Assembly: GCA_029863175.1 (NCBI GenBank)
Contig: JAOTVX010000035.1
Coordinates: 1 to 39,134, forward strand
Source of the DNA: Betaproteobacteria bacterium
Lineage (GTDB): Bacteria; Pseudomonadota; Gammaproteobacteria; Burkholderiales; SG8-41
DNA length: 39,134 nucleotides
Direction of reading: 5' to 3'
Within the stretch, counting starts at the first letter, position 1. Each line of letters begins with the position of its first letter. Under the pieces are notes generated by a model. The model was given only the letters and a program-made list of their open reading frames with translations, did no database searches and had not been told where the DNA came from. Made by a program: the position numbers and the translations under genes. Of this stretch, positions 26,768 through 33,897 are shown one piece after another.

Positions 26768-27907
26768 CTAGAGGTTCAGCGGGCGCCAGTAGCCGGTGAG
26801 TTCCAGGTAGCCCAGGCCAGCTTCGTTGCCGCCACGGTAAGCCCGCACCGCTCCCTCCCAGTAGATCGTCCCGGTGGAGGTGCGGGTGTCGTTTTCCTGA
26901 TCGTCAAAGAGCGGTTCGATCGCGAACTCGCGATCGCCCGCTCTTACCAGAAATGACACTGGATAATTCGTCCCCGTGCGTGGCGATTTCCACTCACGAA
27001 GGGGAATGAAACGCACTTGGTCCGGCGAAAATACCTCAAGGCGGCCATTCGCGTGGCGCAGTGCGCCACCCGCCCAGAGATGGCCGCCTTGTCTGTCGCG
27101 CATGCGAAAAGCCATGAGCGCACTGCCATCGGTGAGGTTGATTCCGATCCAGTCCCAGCCCGTGGCGTCCTTCTCCAAGTAGTGCGATGACCATTCATGG
27201 TCCAGCCACGCGGTGCCAACGACCCGTTGTTGGGTCCCGCCACGGGCTAATGTTCCGCTCACGCGGAGATGGGGCACGCTGTAATAGTAGCTCGCCGATT
27301 CCGGAGCCGGTCCCTTTCGGCTGAATCCGTTTTCACCCTGCAACAATGGCGGCTGAGTTGCCGTGAACGCCAGCTCTAAAGAAAACTCCTGCGCCGCGAT
27401 GCGCGCGCGGTAGGAGTTTTCTTCTTGATGAAGCCGCCATTCATCGATCCAGACCCGCGTGCCGTCCAGCGCGGCGCCGGCGAGATCGAACGCCGCGCGC
27501 GCCGCCCGTTGGGTGTGGATCAACCGCCCATGCCCGGGATCGGAGAGTGCGGCGTGCGCAATGATGACCTGGTGTGGCGTAAACGCGCTCGGGTTGTCCT
27601 GTCGCAGCTCGGGACGGCCCCGGAAGAAGGTGATCTGGAATCCAAGCGGCTGCCCGGTTCCTTGGTTAAGCCAGCCGGTGACGTACCACCACTCGAGCCG
27701 GAAATCGGGATGGCTTCCCGCGTCCCGGGGAAATCGAAGTTGGTGCCCCGGCACAACGGGCGCGAACTGCGTGATGAGTGACGAGTGACGAGTGATGTCT
27801 GATTCGTGGCTTGCGGGCTGCGCAAAGGCGCGCGGTGCAGCGAGCAGACCGGCGAGCCACAACAGCGTCCGCCGTTTCCTCAGAATTCCGGATCTATCGG
27901 CGTTCAT
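26768..27907 (-). CDS. AttH/CrtC-like lipocalin-fold secreted protein
   Basis: About 379 residues from the chosen ATG (MNADRSGILRKRRTLLWL), which begins a signal peptide cleaved near RAFAQP; an upstream GTG at 27937 would add ten residues. The mature part is the carotenoid 1,2-hydratase/AttH domain pair: FPRDAGSHPDFRLEWWYVTG, LGFQITFFR, GTAWLDHEWSS, GWDWIGINLTDGSALMAFRM and a final LGYLELTGYW. Known relatives include CrtC, which hydrates carotenoids, and AttH, encoded with an ABC transporter in Agrobacterium. No carotenoid gene is near, so the AttH reading fits better: a periplasmic partner of the FtsX-type permease and ATPase encoded just upstream. Odd: a four-unit heptamer array (27771-27798) lies inside the coding sequence just after the signal peptide, encoding SDITRHSSLI. 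Confidence 0.85.
   Translation of the reverse strand: MNADRSGILRKRRTLLWLAGLLAAPRAFAQPASHESDITRHSSLITQFAPVVPGHQLRFPRDAGSHPDFRLEWWYVTGWLNQGTGQPLGFQITFFRGRPELRQDNPSAFTPHQVIIAHAALSDPGHGRLIHTQRAARAAFDLAGAALDGTRVWIDEWRLHQEENSYRARIAAQEFSLELAFTATQPPLLQGENGFSRKGPAPESASYYYSVPHLRVSGTLARGGTQQRVVGTAWLDHEWSSHYLEKDATGWDWIGINLTDGSALMAFRMRDRQGGHLWAGGALRHANGRLEVFSPDQVRFIPLREWKSPRTGTNYPVSFLVRAGDREFAIEPLFDDQENDTRTSTGTIYWEGAVRAYRGGNEAGLGYLELTGYWRPLNL
27771..27798 (-). repeat. Heptamer array inside the AttH-like gene
   Basis: Plus-strand units GTGATGA, GTGACGA, GTGACGA, GTGATGT, exactly phased over 28 bases. It falls in the segment between the signal peptide and the conserved domain, which could tolerate extra residues. 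Because 28 is not a multiple of 3, gain or loss of one unit would shift the frame. Confidence 0.75.
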
Positions 27908-27923
27908 CGGCGTCTTGATGCCT

Positions 27924-30464
27924 TTACCAGTCTTCACGAACGGCGCGAACGACGTCCTCTTTCATCGCAGCCCGGCCGCTCCACACCGCGGTGAGGGCGG
28001 CGGCGGCAACGACGAGCGCCGCGAAGCCCGCTAGAGGCGCCCATGGCATATGCAGCTCCATACTCCAGTGGAAGGACTGGCGGTTGATCACGTGGATGAG
28101 GACCAGTCCCACGACCCAGCCCACGACGAGCCCGGCCGCGACGCCGAGTGCGGCGACGATCGCACCTTCCTGACCGAGCATCGCGCCGATCTGCTGCCGT
28201 GTCATGCCGAGGTGGCGCAGCACCCCGAACTCGCGGCGGCGGGCAAGCGCCTGAGCACCAAAGCTCGCCCCCACGCCGAACAGCCCGATGACGACCGCGG
28301 CGATCTCCAGCGCGTAAGTAATCGCGAAGGTGCGGTCAAAGATCCGCAGCGATGCTGCACGGACCTCGCGCGTCGAGGTGATTTCGACCATGGCTTCCTT
28401 TGGCAGTTGCCTGCGCAGGGCTTGCTGCGCTTCGGTAACGTTCACACCATCGCGCAGCCATATCGCCGCCTCGTTGGCGAGGTGGTCACCGGTGAAGCGG
28501 GTGTAGAGTCCGCGGTCGATTACGATGGCTCCGTTCTGCCGCGCGTAATCGCGCCAGATTCCAGCGACGGTACATAGAATTAATTTTCCGCCAAGCGGTA
28601 GGCGCAGGATGTCGCCCTGGCGCAGGCCGTGCAGATCCGATGCCACCTCGGAGATCCACACCGGCGGCGGCGCGCCGGCAGGCGGAATTAGTGGAGGAGC
28701 GATGAGCGGCAGCACCTTGTCAGCGGCGGCGGCTTCGATCGGCCTCGCGTGAAGGTTCACGGCGGGACGCTCCGGGGTGAGCAGCACGGTCTGGGCGCGA
28801 AGAAATTGTACGCGCTCGAAACCTGGTATCGATGCAATGCGTACCTGCTCTTTGGGGGTGAGGAACGCCGTTTCGCCGGAACGGGCTGCGCGCAGGTAAA
28901 GGTCGGCCGGAAGCATGCGGCCGAGCCAGGTTTCCAGCGAAACGCGGAACGAGCTCACCATGATCAGCATCGAGACCATGAAACTGAAGCTGATGACAAT
29001 TGCGGCGATGCTGATGGCAGAGCGCCGGGGCGTGGCCTTGAGCTGAGCGATGGCGACGGCGGACGGGGCACCGGCCGGCACCGGCAGGCAACTGAACAAC
29101 GCGGCCGCGAACCGCGGCATCAACAGGACGGCGCCGAACAAAATGAGTGCGATTGCCGCGTAACCGGCAATGGGCAGTCCGTTGACGGCGGGGGCGAGCG
29201 TTAGCAGCAGGCCTGCGGCTGTGGCGCCCAGCCCGGCTGCTGGCGAACGCAGGTGTTCGAGGGACTCCTCCTCGTCGCCAGCGCGCAGTGCGCGCGCGGG
29301 TGCCCGATGAGCCGCTTCCCATGCCGGTCCGAGCGTGCCGAGCACGGCAAAGAGAATGCCCAGTGCGAAGAACACGACGAGGACTCGGGGCTCGACGGCA
29401 ACGTCCGCTACGATGCTGCGGAAGTAACCCGCCCCGAGGTCCGCGCCGACCAGGAGCAATGCGGCGCGTGCGAGCGCGTAACCGGCCACGACGCCGAGAG
29501 CCGCACCGATGATTCCCACTGCGGCGCCTTCGGCCACGAGATATCCCGCGAGGTCGACGCGCGTCAGCCCCATCGCGCGCAGCAGCGCAAACTGTGAGCG
29601 GCGGCGCAGCAGCACCAGCACCTGGGAAGAGAAGACCAGGAATGCCCCGGTGAAGAGGGCGATGAGCGCCAGCATGTCGAGGTTGAGACGGTAGGCGCGG
29701 GTGAGGGCGGCCCGATGCTCGCCCTCGCTGTCTGGTGTCACGGCGTGCACGCCGGCCGGCAGCAGTGCTTCCAGTTCCCGGCGAAAGGCCTGGACATCGG
29801 TTCCCCCCTTGAGCCGCAGTGCGATCCGATTCAACCGCCCGAGCTGCGCGAGCCGCCATTGAGCCGACGCAATGTCCATGACTCCGAGTCGCTGGCGGTA
29901 GACTCCCGCCGGCAGTGCTCCGATGACTTTCAACCTGACGGGACGCGTTCCCACGCGCACGCGGAGCTCGGCGCCGGTTTCGAGACCGAGCCATTCCGCC
30001 GCTGCGGCTGAGAGCAGGACGGCGTTGGCGTCGAAGAGATCGCTCAACAGGCCGTAATCCTCCGGCACCAGCGACGGCTGCACGCGTGCGGCTTGCAGCG
30101 GATCGAAACCGATGATGCGCAGACTTCCAGGACGACCGACCAGAGGGACTTCGAGATCCACGGCGGGGTTTGCCGCCTCCACCTGCGGCAAACGCGCCAG
30201 CTTGGGATAGAGCGCTTGGTCGAAACCGGCGCGTGGACCGCGGATCACCAGATCGGCTTCGCCGGCGAGGTGACGTGCTGCCACCTCGAACTCGTTAAGG
30301 GCGCTTGCGTTGATCAGGTGCACGGCAACGCCGAGGGCCACGCCAAGCGCAATCGCGACAATGGCCAGTGCGGTACGGCCCGGGTTCTCGCGCAAGGGAC
30401 CGAGGACGAGCGTGTGAAACAGGACGAACCGTTGCCCCAGTAGCGGGCGTGCGATCGCGGTCAT
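27924..30464 (-). CDS. ABC transporter permease, duplicated FtsX type
   Basis: An 846-residue inner-membrane protein with about ten helices and two FtsX/MacB-like halves. Helix 1 lies near residues 30-50 (ALAIVAIALGVALGVAVHL), then a periplasmic domain. Three helices fill about residues 262-375 (LIALFTGAFLVFSSQVLVLL, IIGAALGVVAGYALARAALL, VLVVFFALGILFAVLG), and a second set starts near 415. The C-terminal end has LAGFAALVVAAAALTAVW. The usual FtsX substrate is a lipoprotein, peptide or lipid pulled from the membrane's outer face rather than transported through it. It overlaps the ATPase gene by four bases and is followed 16 bases later by the AttH-like gene, so the three form one unit like attEFGH, with the two permeases fused into one. 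Confidence 0.9.
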   Translation of the reverse strand: MTAIARPLLGQRFVLFHTLVLGPLRENPGRTALAIVAIALGVALGVAVHLINASALNEFEVAARHLAGEADLVIRGPRAGFDQALYPKLARLPQVEAANPAVDLEVPLVGRPGSLRIIGFDPLQAARVQPSLVPEDYGLLSDLFDANAVLLSAAAAEWLGLETGAELRVRVGTRPVRLKVIGALPAGVYRQRLGVMDIASAQWRLAQLGRLNRIALRLKGGTDVQAFRRELEALLPAGVHAVTPDSEGEHRAALTRAYRLNLDMLALIALFTGAFLVFSSQVLVLLRRRSQFALLRAMGLTRVDLAGYLVAEGAAVGIIGAALGVVAGYALARAALLLVGADLGAGYFRSIVADVAVEPRVLVVFFALGILFAVLGTLGPAWEAAHRAPARALRAGDEEESLEHLRSPAAGLGATAAGLLLTLAPAVNGLPIAGYAAIALILFGAVLLMPRFAAALFSCLPVPAGAPSAVAIAQLKATPRRSAISIAAIVISFSFMVSMLIMVSSFRVSLETWLGRMLPADLYLRAARSGETAFLTPKEQVRIASIPGFERVQFLRAQTVLLTPERPAVNLHARPIEAAAADKVLPLIAPPLIPPAGAPPPVWISEVASDLHGLRQGDILRLPLGGKLILCTVAGIWRDYARQNGAIVIDRGLYTRFTGDHLANEAAIWLRDGVNVTEAQQALRRQLPKEAMVEITSTREVRAASLRIFDRTFAITYALEIAAVVIGLFGVGASFGAQALARRREFGVLRHLGMTRQQIGAMLGQEGAIVAALGVAAGLVVGWVVGLVLIHVINRQSFHWSMELHMPWAPLAGFAALVVAAAALTAVWSGRAAMKEDVVRAVREDW

Positions 30465-31132
30465 GGTGCCGCCGGCTCCAGGCCATTCACCGTGAGCGCC
30501 AGCACGCGATCGGCGGTTGCTGCGGCACGCTCGGAATGGGTCACGAGAATGCCTGTTCCCCCTTCGCTTTTCACCCGCTCGCGGAACAGGGACAGTACCT
30601 GCATCGCGGTGTCCGGGTCGAGATTGCCGGTGGGTTCGTCGGCGAGCAGCAGCAAAGGCCTGTGAACGAGCGCGCGGGCGATCGCCACCCGCTGCATCTC
30701 TCCGCCGGAGAGCTCGCGCGGATACACGCTCGCGGCGCTGGCCAGATTGACGGCTTCGAGCATGGCTTCGACGCGCTCCGCCGCCGCGAGGCCTCCGATC
30801 CCGTTGAGCGCGAGGGGCAGCGCGACGTTCTGCGCCACAGTCAGGTGCGGCAACAGGTGAAATGCCTGGAAAACAAAGCCGATTTGGCGCCGGCGCATGA
30901 GGGTGCGCGCGGTGTCGTCGAGGGCCGTGACCTCCGTGCCGTCGAGCATGATGCTGCCGCTGTCAGGCCGATCGAGCCCCGCAACGAGATTGAGCAGCGT
31001 GGATTTGCCCGCGCCGGACTCACCCCGGATGGCCACGTACTCGCCACGTCCGAGCTCGAGCGAAAGCCGCCGCAGCAACTCGCGCGGCCGCGCGCCCCCG
31101 TACGATTTGCAAAGTTCCCTGATGATCAGCAT
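30461..31132 (-). CDS. ABC transporter ATP-binding protein (LolD/MacB type)
   Basis: A 223-residue ATPase subunit. Walker A is GESGAGKST (about residues 38-46), the Q-loop follows in IGFVFQAFHLLPHLTVAQNV, the ABC signature is LSGGEMQRVAIARAL, Walker B is LLLLADEPTGNLD and the switch His is in LVTHSERAA. The sequence type, including DEPTGNLD and FQAFHLLP, is that of the LolD/MacB/YbbA group that drives mechanotransmission through FtsX-like permeases. Its stop overlaps the permease start by four bases, so translation is probably coupled. It lies 39 bases after the hydrolase-OsmC gene on the same strand. All catalytic motifs are intact. Confidence 0.95.
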   Translation of the reverse strand: MLIIRELCKSYGGARPRELLRRLSLELGRGEYVAIRGESGAGKSTLLNLVAGLDRPDSGSIMLDGTEVTALDDTARTLMRRRQIGFVFQAFHLLPHLTVAQNVALPLALNGIGGLAAAERVEAMLEAVNLASAASVYPRELSGGEMQRVAIARALVHRPLLLLADEPTGNLDPDTAMQVLSLFRERVKSEGGTGILVTHSERAAATADRVLALTVNGLEPAAP

Positions 31133-31171
31133 GGTGACCGGTCCGGCAGTGACGACCGGGAGAGACGAGCG

Positions 31172-32404
31172 CTAGCCGGCAAGGCGCGTCTGGATCCAGA
31201 CCTCCGCGTGCAGTGTGCGGTGCACCGGGCACTTGTCCGCGATTTCCAGGAGCCGCGCGCGCTGCGCCTCATCGAGCGCTCCGTGGACCTCGATCTCGCG
31301 ATCGATACGGTCAATCTTCCCTTCCTGGGTCTCGCACTCGGCGCAGTCGCGGGCGTGTACCTTGTCGTGGCGAAGGCGGACCGTGACGCGTTCCAGCGGG
31401 AGTTGTTTGTGCTCGGCGTACATCCGCAGCGTCATCGAAGTGCAGGCCCCCAGCCCGGCGAGCAGCAGGTCGTACGGCGTGGGGCCGGAATCCTGGCCGC
31501 CGACATCCGGGGGCTCATCGGCCCGCAGCTGATGCCTGCCAGCGGAGATGGTCTGGGAGAACTTCCCGTCGCCGGTCTCGGATACCGTGACGACGCCCGG
31601 CTCGCCCGATGTAATCGGGCGAGTAGCCTGCACCGCCAGCTCGCCCAGATATCGGCCGGCCCACGCAGCAAGCACCGCCGCGACGTATGCGGCATCCTCC
31701 TTGCGCGTTAACAGGTGGTCTGCGTCATCGAGCGAGACGAAGCTCTTGGGATGCCTGGCGGCCATGAAGATCTGGGCCGCGTTCTCGATATCGACCGTTG
31801 TGTCGCGCGGCGAGTGGAAAACGAGCAGCGCCTTTCGGAGGCTCGCGATCGCTTCGCGGCTGTTGCGGTCGGCGAGATCATCCAGGAACTGCTTCCTGAC
31901 GCGAAACGGGCGTCCCGCGAGAGTTACTTCCGCTTCGCCCGCGGCCGCGATCTCGGGGAGCGCGGGCGCCAGCAGGCGGCGAATATGAGCGGGATCGAAC
32001 GGTGCGCCGATGGTCGCAACGGCGAGCGCCTCCGGTATTTCACGCGCCGCGGCCAGCACGGCGGCGCCGCCAAGGCTGTGACCGACCAGTATCGTCGGCG
32101 CCCGGTGGTGCTCGCGCAGCCACGCGGCAGCCGCAACCAGGTCCGCGAGATTGGACGAGAAGTTGGTGTTGGCGAAATCACCCTCACTCCCGCCCAGTCC
32201 GGTGAAGTCGAACCGGAGCACCCCGATGCCGTGCGTTGCGAGGGCCGCGCTAATGCGGGAGGCGGCCAGCGTGTCTTTCGAGCAGGTGAAGCAATGCGCA
32301 AAAAGGGCAAAGGCACGCGGTTCCGATGACGGCAAATCGAGATTCGCGGCGAGATTCGTGCCGAAAGCGCCCGGGAATCGTACGAGGGTTCGACTGGAAT
32401 TCAT
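31172..32404 (-). CDS. Alpha/beta hydrolase-OsmC fusion protein
   Basis: A 410-residue bifunctional protein. Residues ~1-255 form an alpha/beta hydrolase with HCFTCSKD oxyanion region, nucleophile serine in VGHSLGGAA, acidic residue in HSPRDTTVD and histidine in DDADHLL. Residues ~265-410 are an OsmC domain with the two reactive cysteines, in GLGACTSMTLRMYAEHK and IADKCPVHRTL, used to reduce organic hydroperoxides. The fusion is known in proteobacteria; the hydrolase may release an acyl or ester substrate whose peroxide the OsmC part reduces, but that is inference. It is the upstream gene of a likely four-gene minus-strand operon with the ABC ATPase, permease and AttH-like protein. GAGGA precedes the ATG. 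Confidence 0.93.
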   Translation of the reverse strand: MNSSRTLVRFPGAFGTNLAANLDLPSSEPRAFALFAHCFTCSKDTLAASRISAALATHGIGVLRFDFTGLGGSEGDFANTNFSSNLADLVAAAAWLREHHRAPTILVGHSLGGAAVLAAAREIPEALAVATIGAPFDPAHIRRLLAPALPEIAAAGEAEVTLAGRPFRVRKQFLDDLADRNSREAIASLRKALLVFHSPRDTTVDIENAAQIFMAARHPKSFVSLDDADHLLTRKEDAAYVAAVLAAWAGRYLGELAVQATRPITSGEPGVVTVSETGDGKFSQTISAGRHQLRADEPPDVGGQDSGPTPYDLLLAGLGACTSMTLRMYAEHKQLPLERVTVRLRHDKVHARDCAECETQEGKIDRIDREIEVHGALDEAQRARLLEIADKCPVHRTLHAEVWIQTRLAG

Positions 32405-32555
32405 TCTGTATCCTCAAAACCTTAACGGATGTTAGCATGCGTGAAATTTCATTCTGCGAAACGCGCGTCCCCGCCTGAGTATTTGGAGTCATCGAGGGTC
32501 ATGGGCTAAACTGGCGTGGACGCACGCATGACAATCCCTGCAAGGAGGAGGCAAC

Positions 32556-33527
32556 ATGAAGGCACGTCTGTGCAGTTTGCTGGCAATTGTCGCGTTTGGG
32601 ATGCCGTTTGTCTCTAGCGCGATAGCGGCCGAACCGTATCCGAACAAACCGATTCGTATGATCATTCCGTTTGGCGCGGGGGGATCTACTGATGTTCTCG
32701 TACGTATCGTCGCAACGAGGCTATCGAAATATGTGGGCAAGCAGGTGGTGATCGATAACCGCACGGGCGCAGGAAGCTTGATTGGAACGGAAATCGCCGC
32801 GAAGTCGAATCCCGACGGATACACTCTGCTCGCGACGGGGACGCCATTCGTCATCGTTCCAAACCTGTACAAGAAGACGCCGTTTCATCCGCTGAGGGAC
32901 TTCGCGCCGATCATGGAAATGGCCAGCCAGCCCTACGGGTTGGTGGTGCATCCCTCGCTTCCCGTCAAGTCGGTGAAAGACTTGATTGCGCTGGCGAAGA
33001 AGGAGCCAGGCAAACTTGACTACGCTTCCTCGGGACAGGGAGGCGCGATGCACCTGTTTCAGGCACTGTTCGTCAACATGGCGGGTCTCGACATGGTGCA
33101 CGTCCCGTACAAGGGTAGCGGCCCAGTGCGGTCCGACCTGCTCGGCGGCCAGATCAAGATCGGCTGTATTGGACTATCGAGCATCATTAATCACCACAGG
33201 GCGGGGCAGTTGAGAATTATCGCGGTGACGACCGCCAAGCGCTCGCCGGCGCTGCCGAACACTCCATCCATTGGAGAGACCGTGCCGGGGTATGATGCGG
33301 CGCTGTGGACGGGGCTGGTTGCGCCGCGGGGAACCCCGGCGGCGGCTATCCGGCGGATACAACGCGACGTCACGACGCTGCTCCAGACGCCAGAGGTGCA
33401 GAAGGCTTACCAGCGGTTGGGAACAGATATCGTGGCCACCGATCCGACGACGTTTGGCAGGTTCCTCGCGGCCGAGTACGCCAAGTGGGGCAAGGTCGTG
33501 CGCGATCTCAAACTGGTGGTCAAGTAG
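32556..33527 (+). CDS. TctC/Bug-family periplasmic receptor (orphan)
   Basis: A 323-residue secreted receptor with a signal peptide (MKARLCSLLAIVAFGMPFVS to SSAIAAEPYPN) and the classic Bug pattern: IRMIIPFGAGGSTDVLVRIVA, VVIDNRTGAGSLIGTEIAAK, PDGYTLLA, MHLFQALFVNMAGLDMVHVP, YKGSGPVRSDLLGGQIKIG. It binds a carboxylate-type ligand in the periplasm in its relatives. A very strong ribosome site, AAGGAGGAGG (32542-32551), lies just before the ATG. No TctA or TctB gene is adjacent, as is common for the many orphan Bug proteins of Burkholderiales, so it would work with a distant permease or as a sensor. Divergent from the hydrolase-OsmC gene across 151 bases. It is not a close copy of the receptor at 16943-17977. 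Confidence 0.94.
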   Translation: MKARLCSLLAIVAFGMPFVSSAIAAEPYPNKPIRMIIPFGAGGSTDVLVRIVATRLSKYVGKQVVIDNRTGAGSLIGTEIAAKSNPDGYTLLATGTPFVIVPNLYKKTPFHPLRDFAPIMEMASQPYGLVVHPSLPVKSVKDLIALAKKEPGKLDYASSGQGGAMHLFQALFVNMAGLDMVHVPYKGSGPVRSDLLGGQIKIGCIGLSSIINHHRAGQLRIIAVTTAKRSPALPNTPSIGETVPGYDAALWTGLVAPRGTPAAAIRRIQRDVTTLLQTPEVQKAYQRLGTDIVATDPTTFGRFLAAEYAKWGKVVRDLKLVVK

Positions 33528-33605
33528 CGTTAAACCCGGACGCTACGCGCCGGTTTGGCGCGAGCCGGAGCGCGGAGCAGGGATCGCCGGAGAGCGGAAG
33601 AGGGG

Positions 33606-33628
33606 CCCCGAATGTTTCAAATTCGGGG
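33606..33628. terminator. Hairpin downstream of orphan tctC
   Basis: CCCCGAAT, loop GTTTCAA, ATTCGGGG: a perfect 8-bp stem about 80 bases after the tctC stop. No U-tract follows. Confidence 0.45.
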
Positions 33629-33683
33629 ATCTGACCTCGAAGGCGATCGAGGGCGGCGGGCGATCCCGATGCGTCTGATCTCG

Positions 33684-33753
33684 GGTCGCATCCCCAACTG
33701 AAGCTGGGGCCCCTGCTCCACCTCGACAGCCGCCCCAACTTGGGGATGCGACC
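33684..33753. repeat. 14-base perfect inverted repeat in the tctC-rhodanese gap
   Basis: GGTCGCATCCCCAA (33684-33697) and TTGGGGATGCGACC (33740-33753) are exact inverted copies with a 42-base loop. Each arm also begins a smaller internal stem (CCCCA with TGGGG), so the element can form alternative hairpins. With the neighbouring hairpins it fills most of the 351-base gap between convergent genes; no coding sequence is seen there. Confidence 0.7.
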
Positions 33754-33817
33754 GTGCAGGCTCGTAAGCGGCCGACGCGATGTCGGTTGGTTCTTGCCGC
33801 TGGTCGTTCCGAGGCCG

Positions 33818-33858
33818 CGCGTGTTGGAACGGGCGGCATCGCCGCCGTTCAACACGCG
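33818..33858 (-). terminator. Long hairpin after the rhodanese gene
   Basis: CGCGTGTTGGAACGGGCGGC (33818-33837), loop ATC, then an 18-base arm to 33858 that pairs along its whole length except for two single-base bulges. It lies about 20 bases beyond the rhodanese stop codon, so it could end that transcript despite lacking a U-tract. Confidence 0.55.
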
Positions 33859-33869
33859 GTGACTCGCCC

Positions 33870-33897
33870 CATCACCCATCACCCATCACGCATCACC
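33870..33897 (-). repeat. Four heptamers forming the end of the rhodanese gene
   Basis: Plus-strand units CATCACC, CATCACC, CATCACG, CATCACC, exactly phased. On the minus strand they supply the last residues VMRDG and the TGA stop codon (33881-33879) of the rhodanese gene. Confidence 0.78.
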
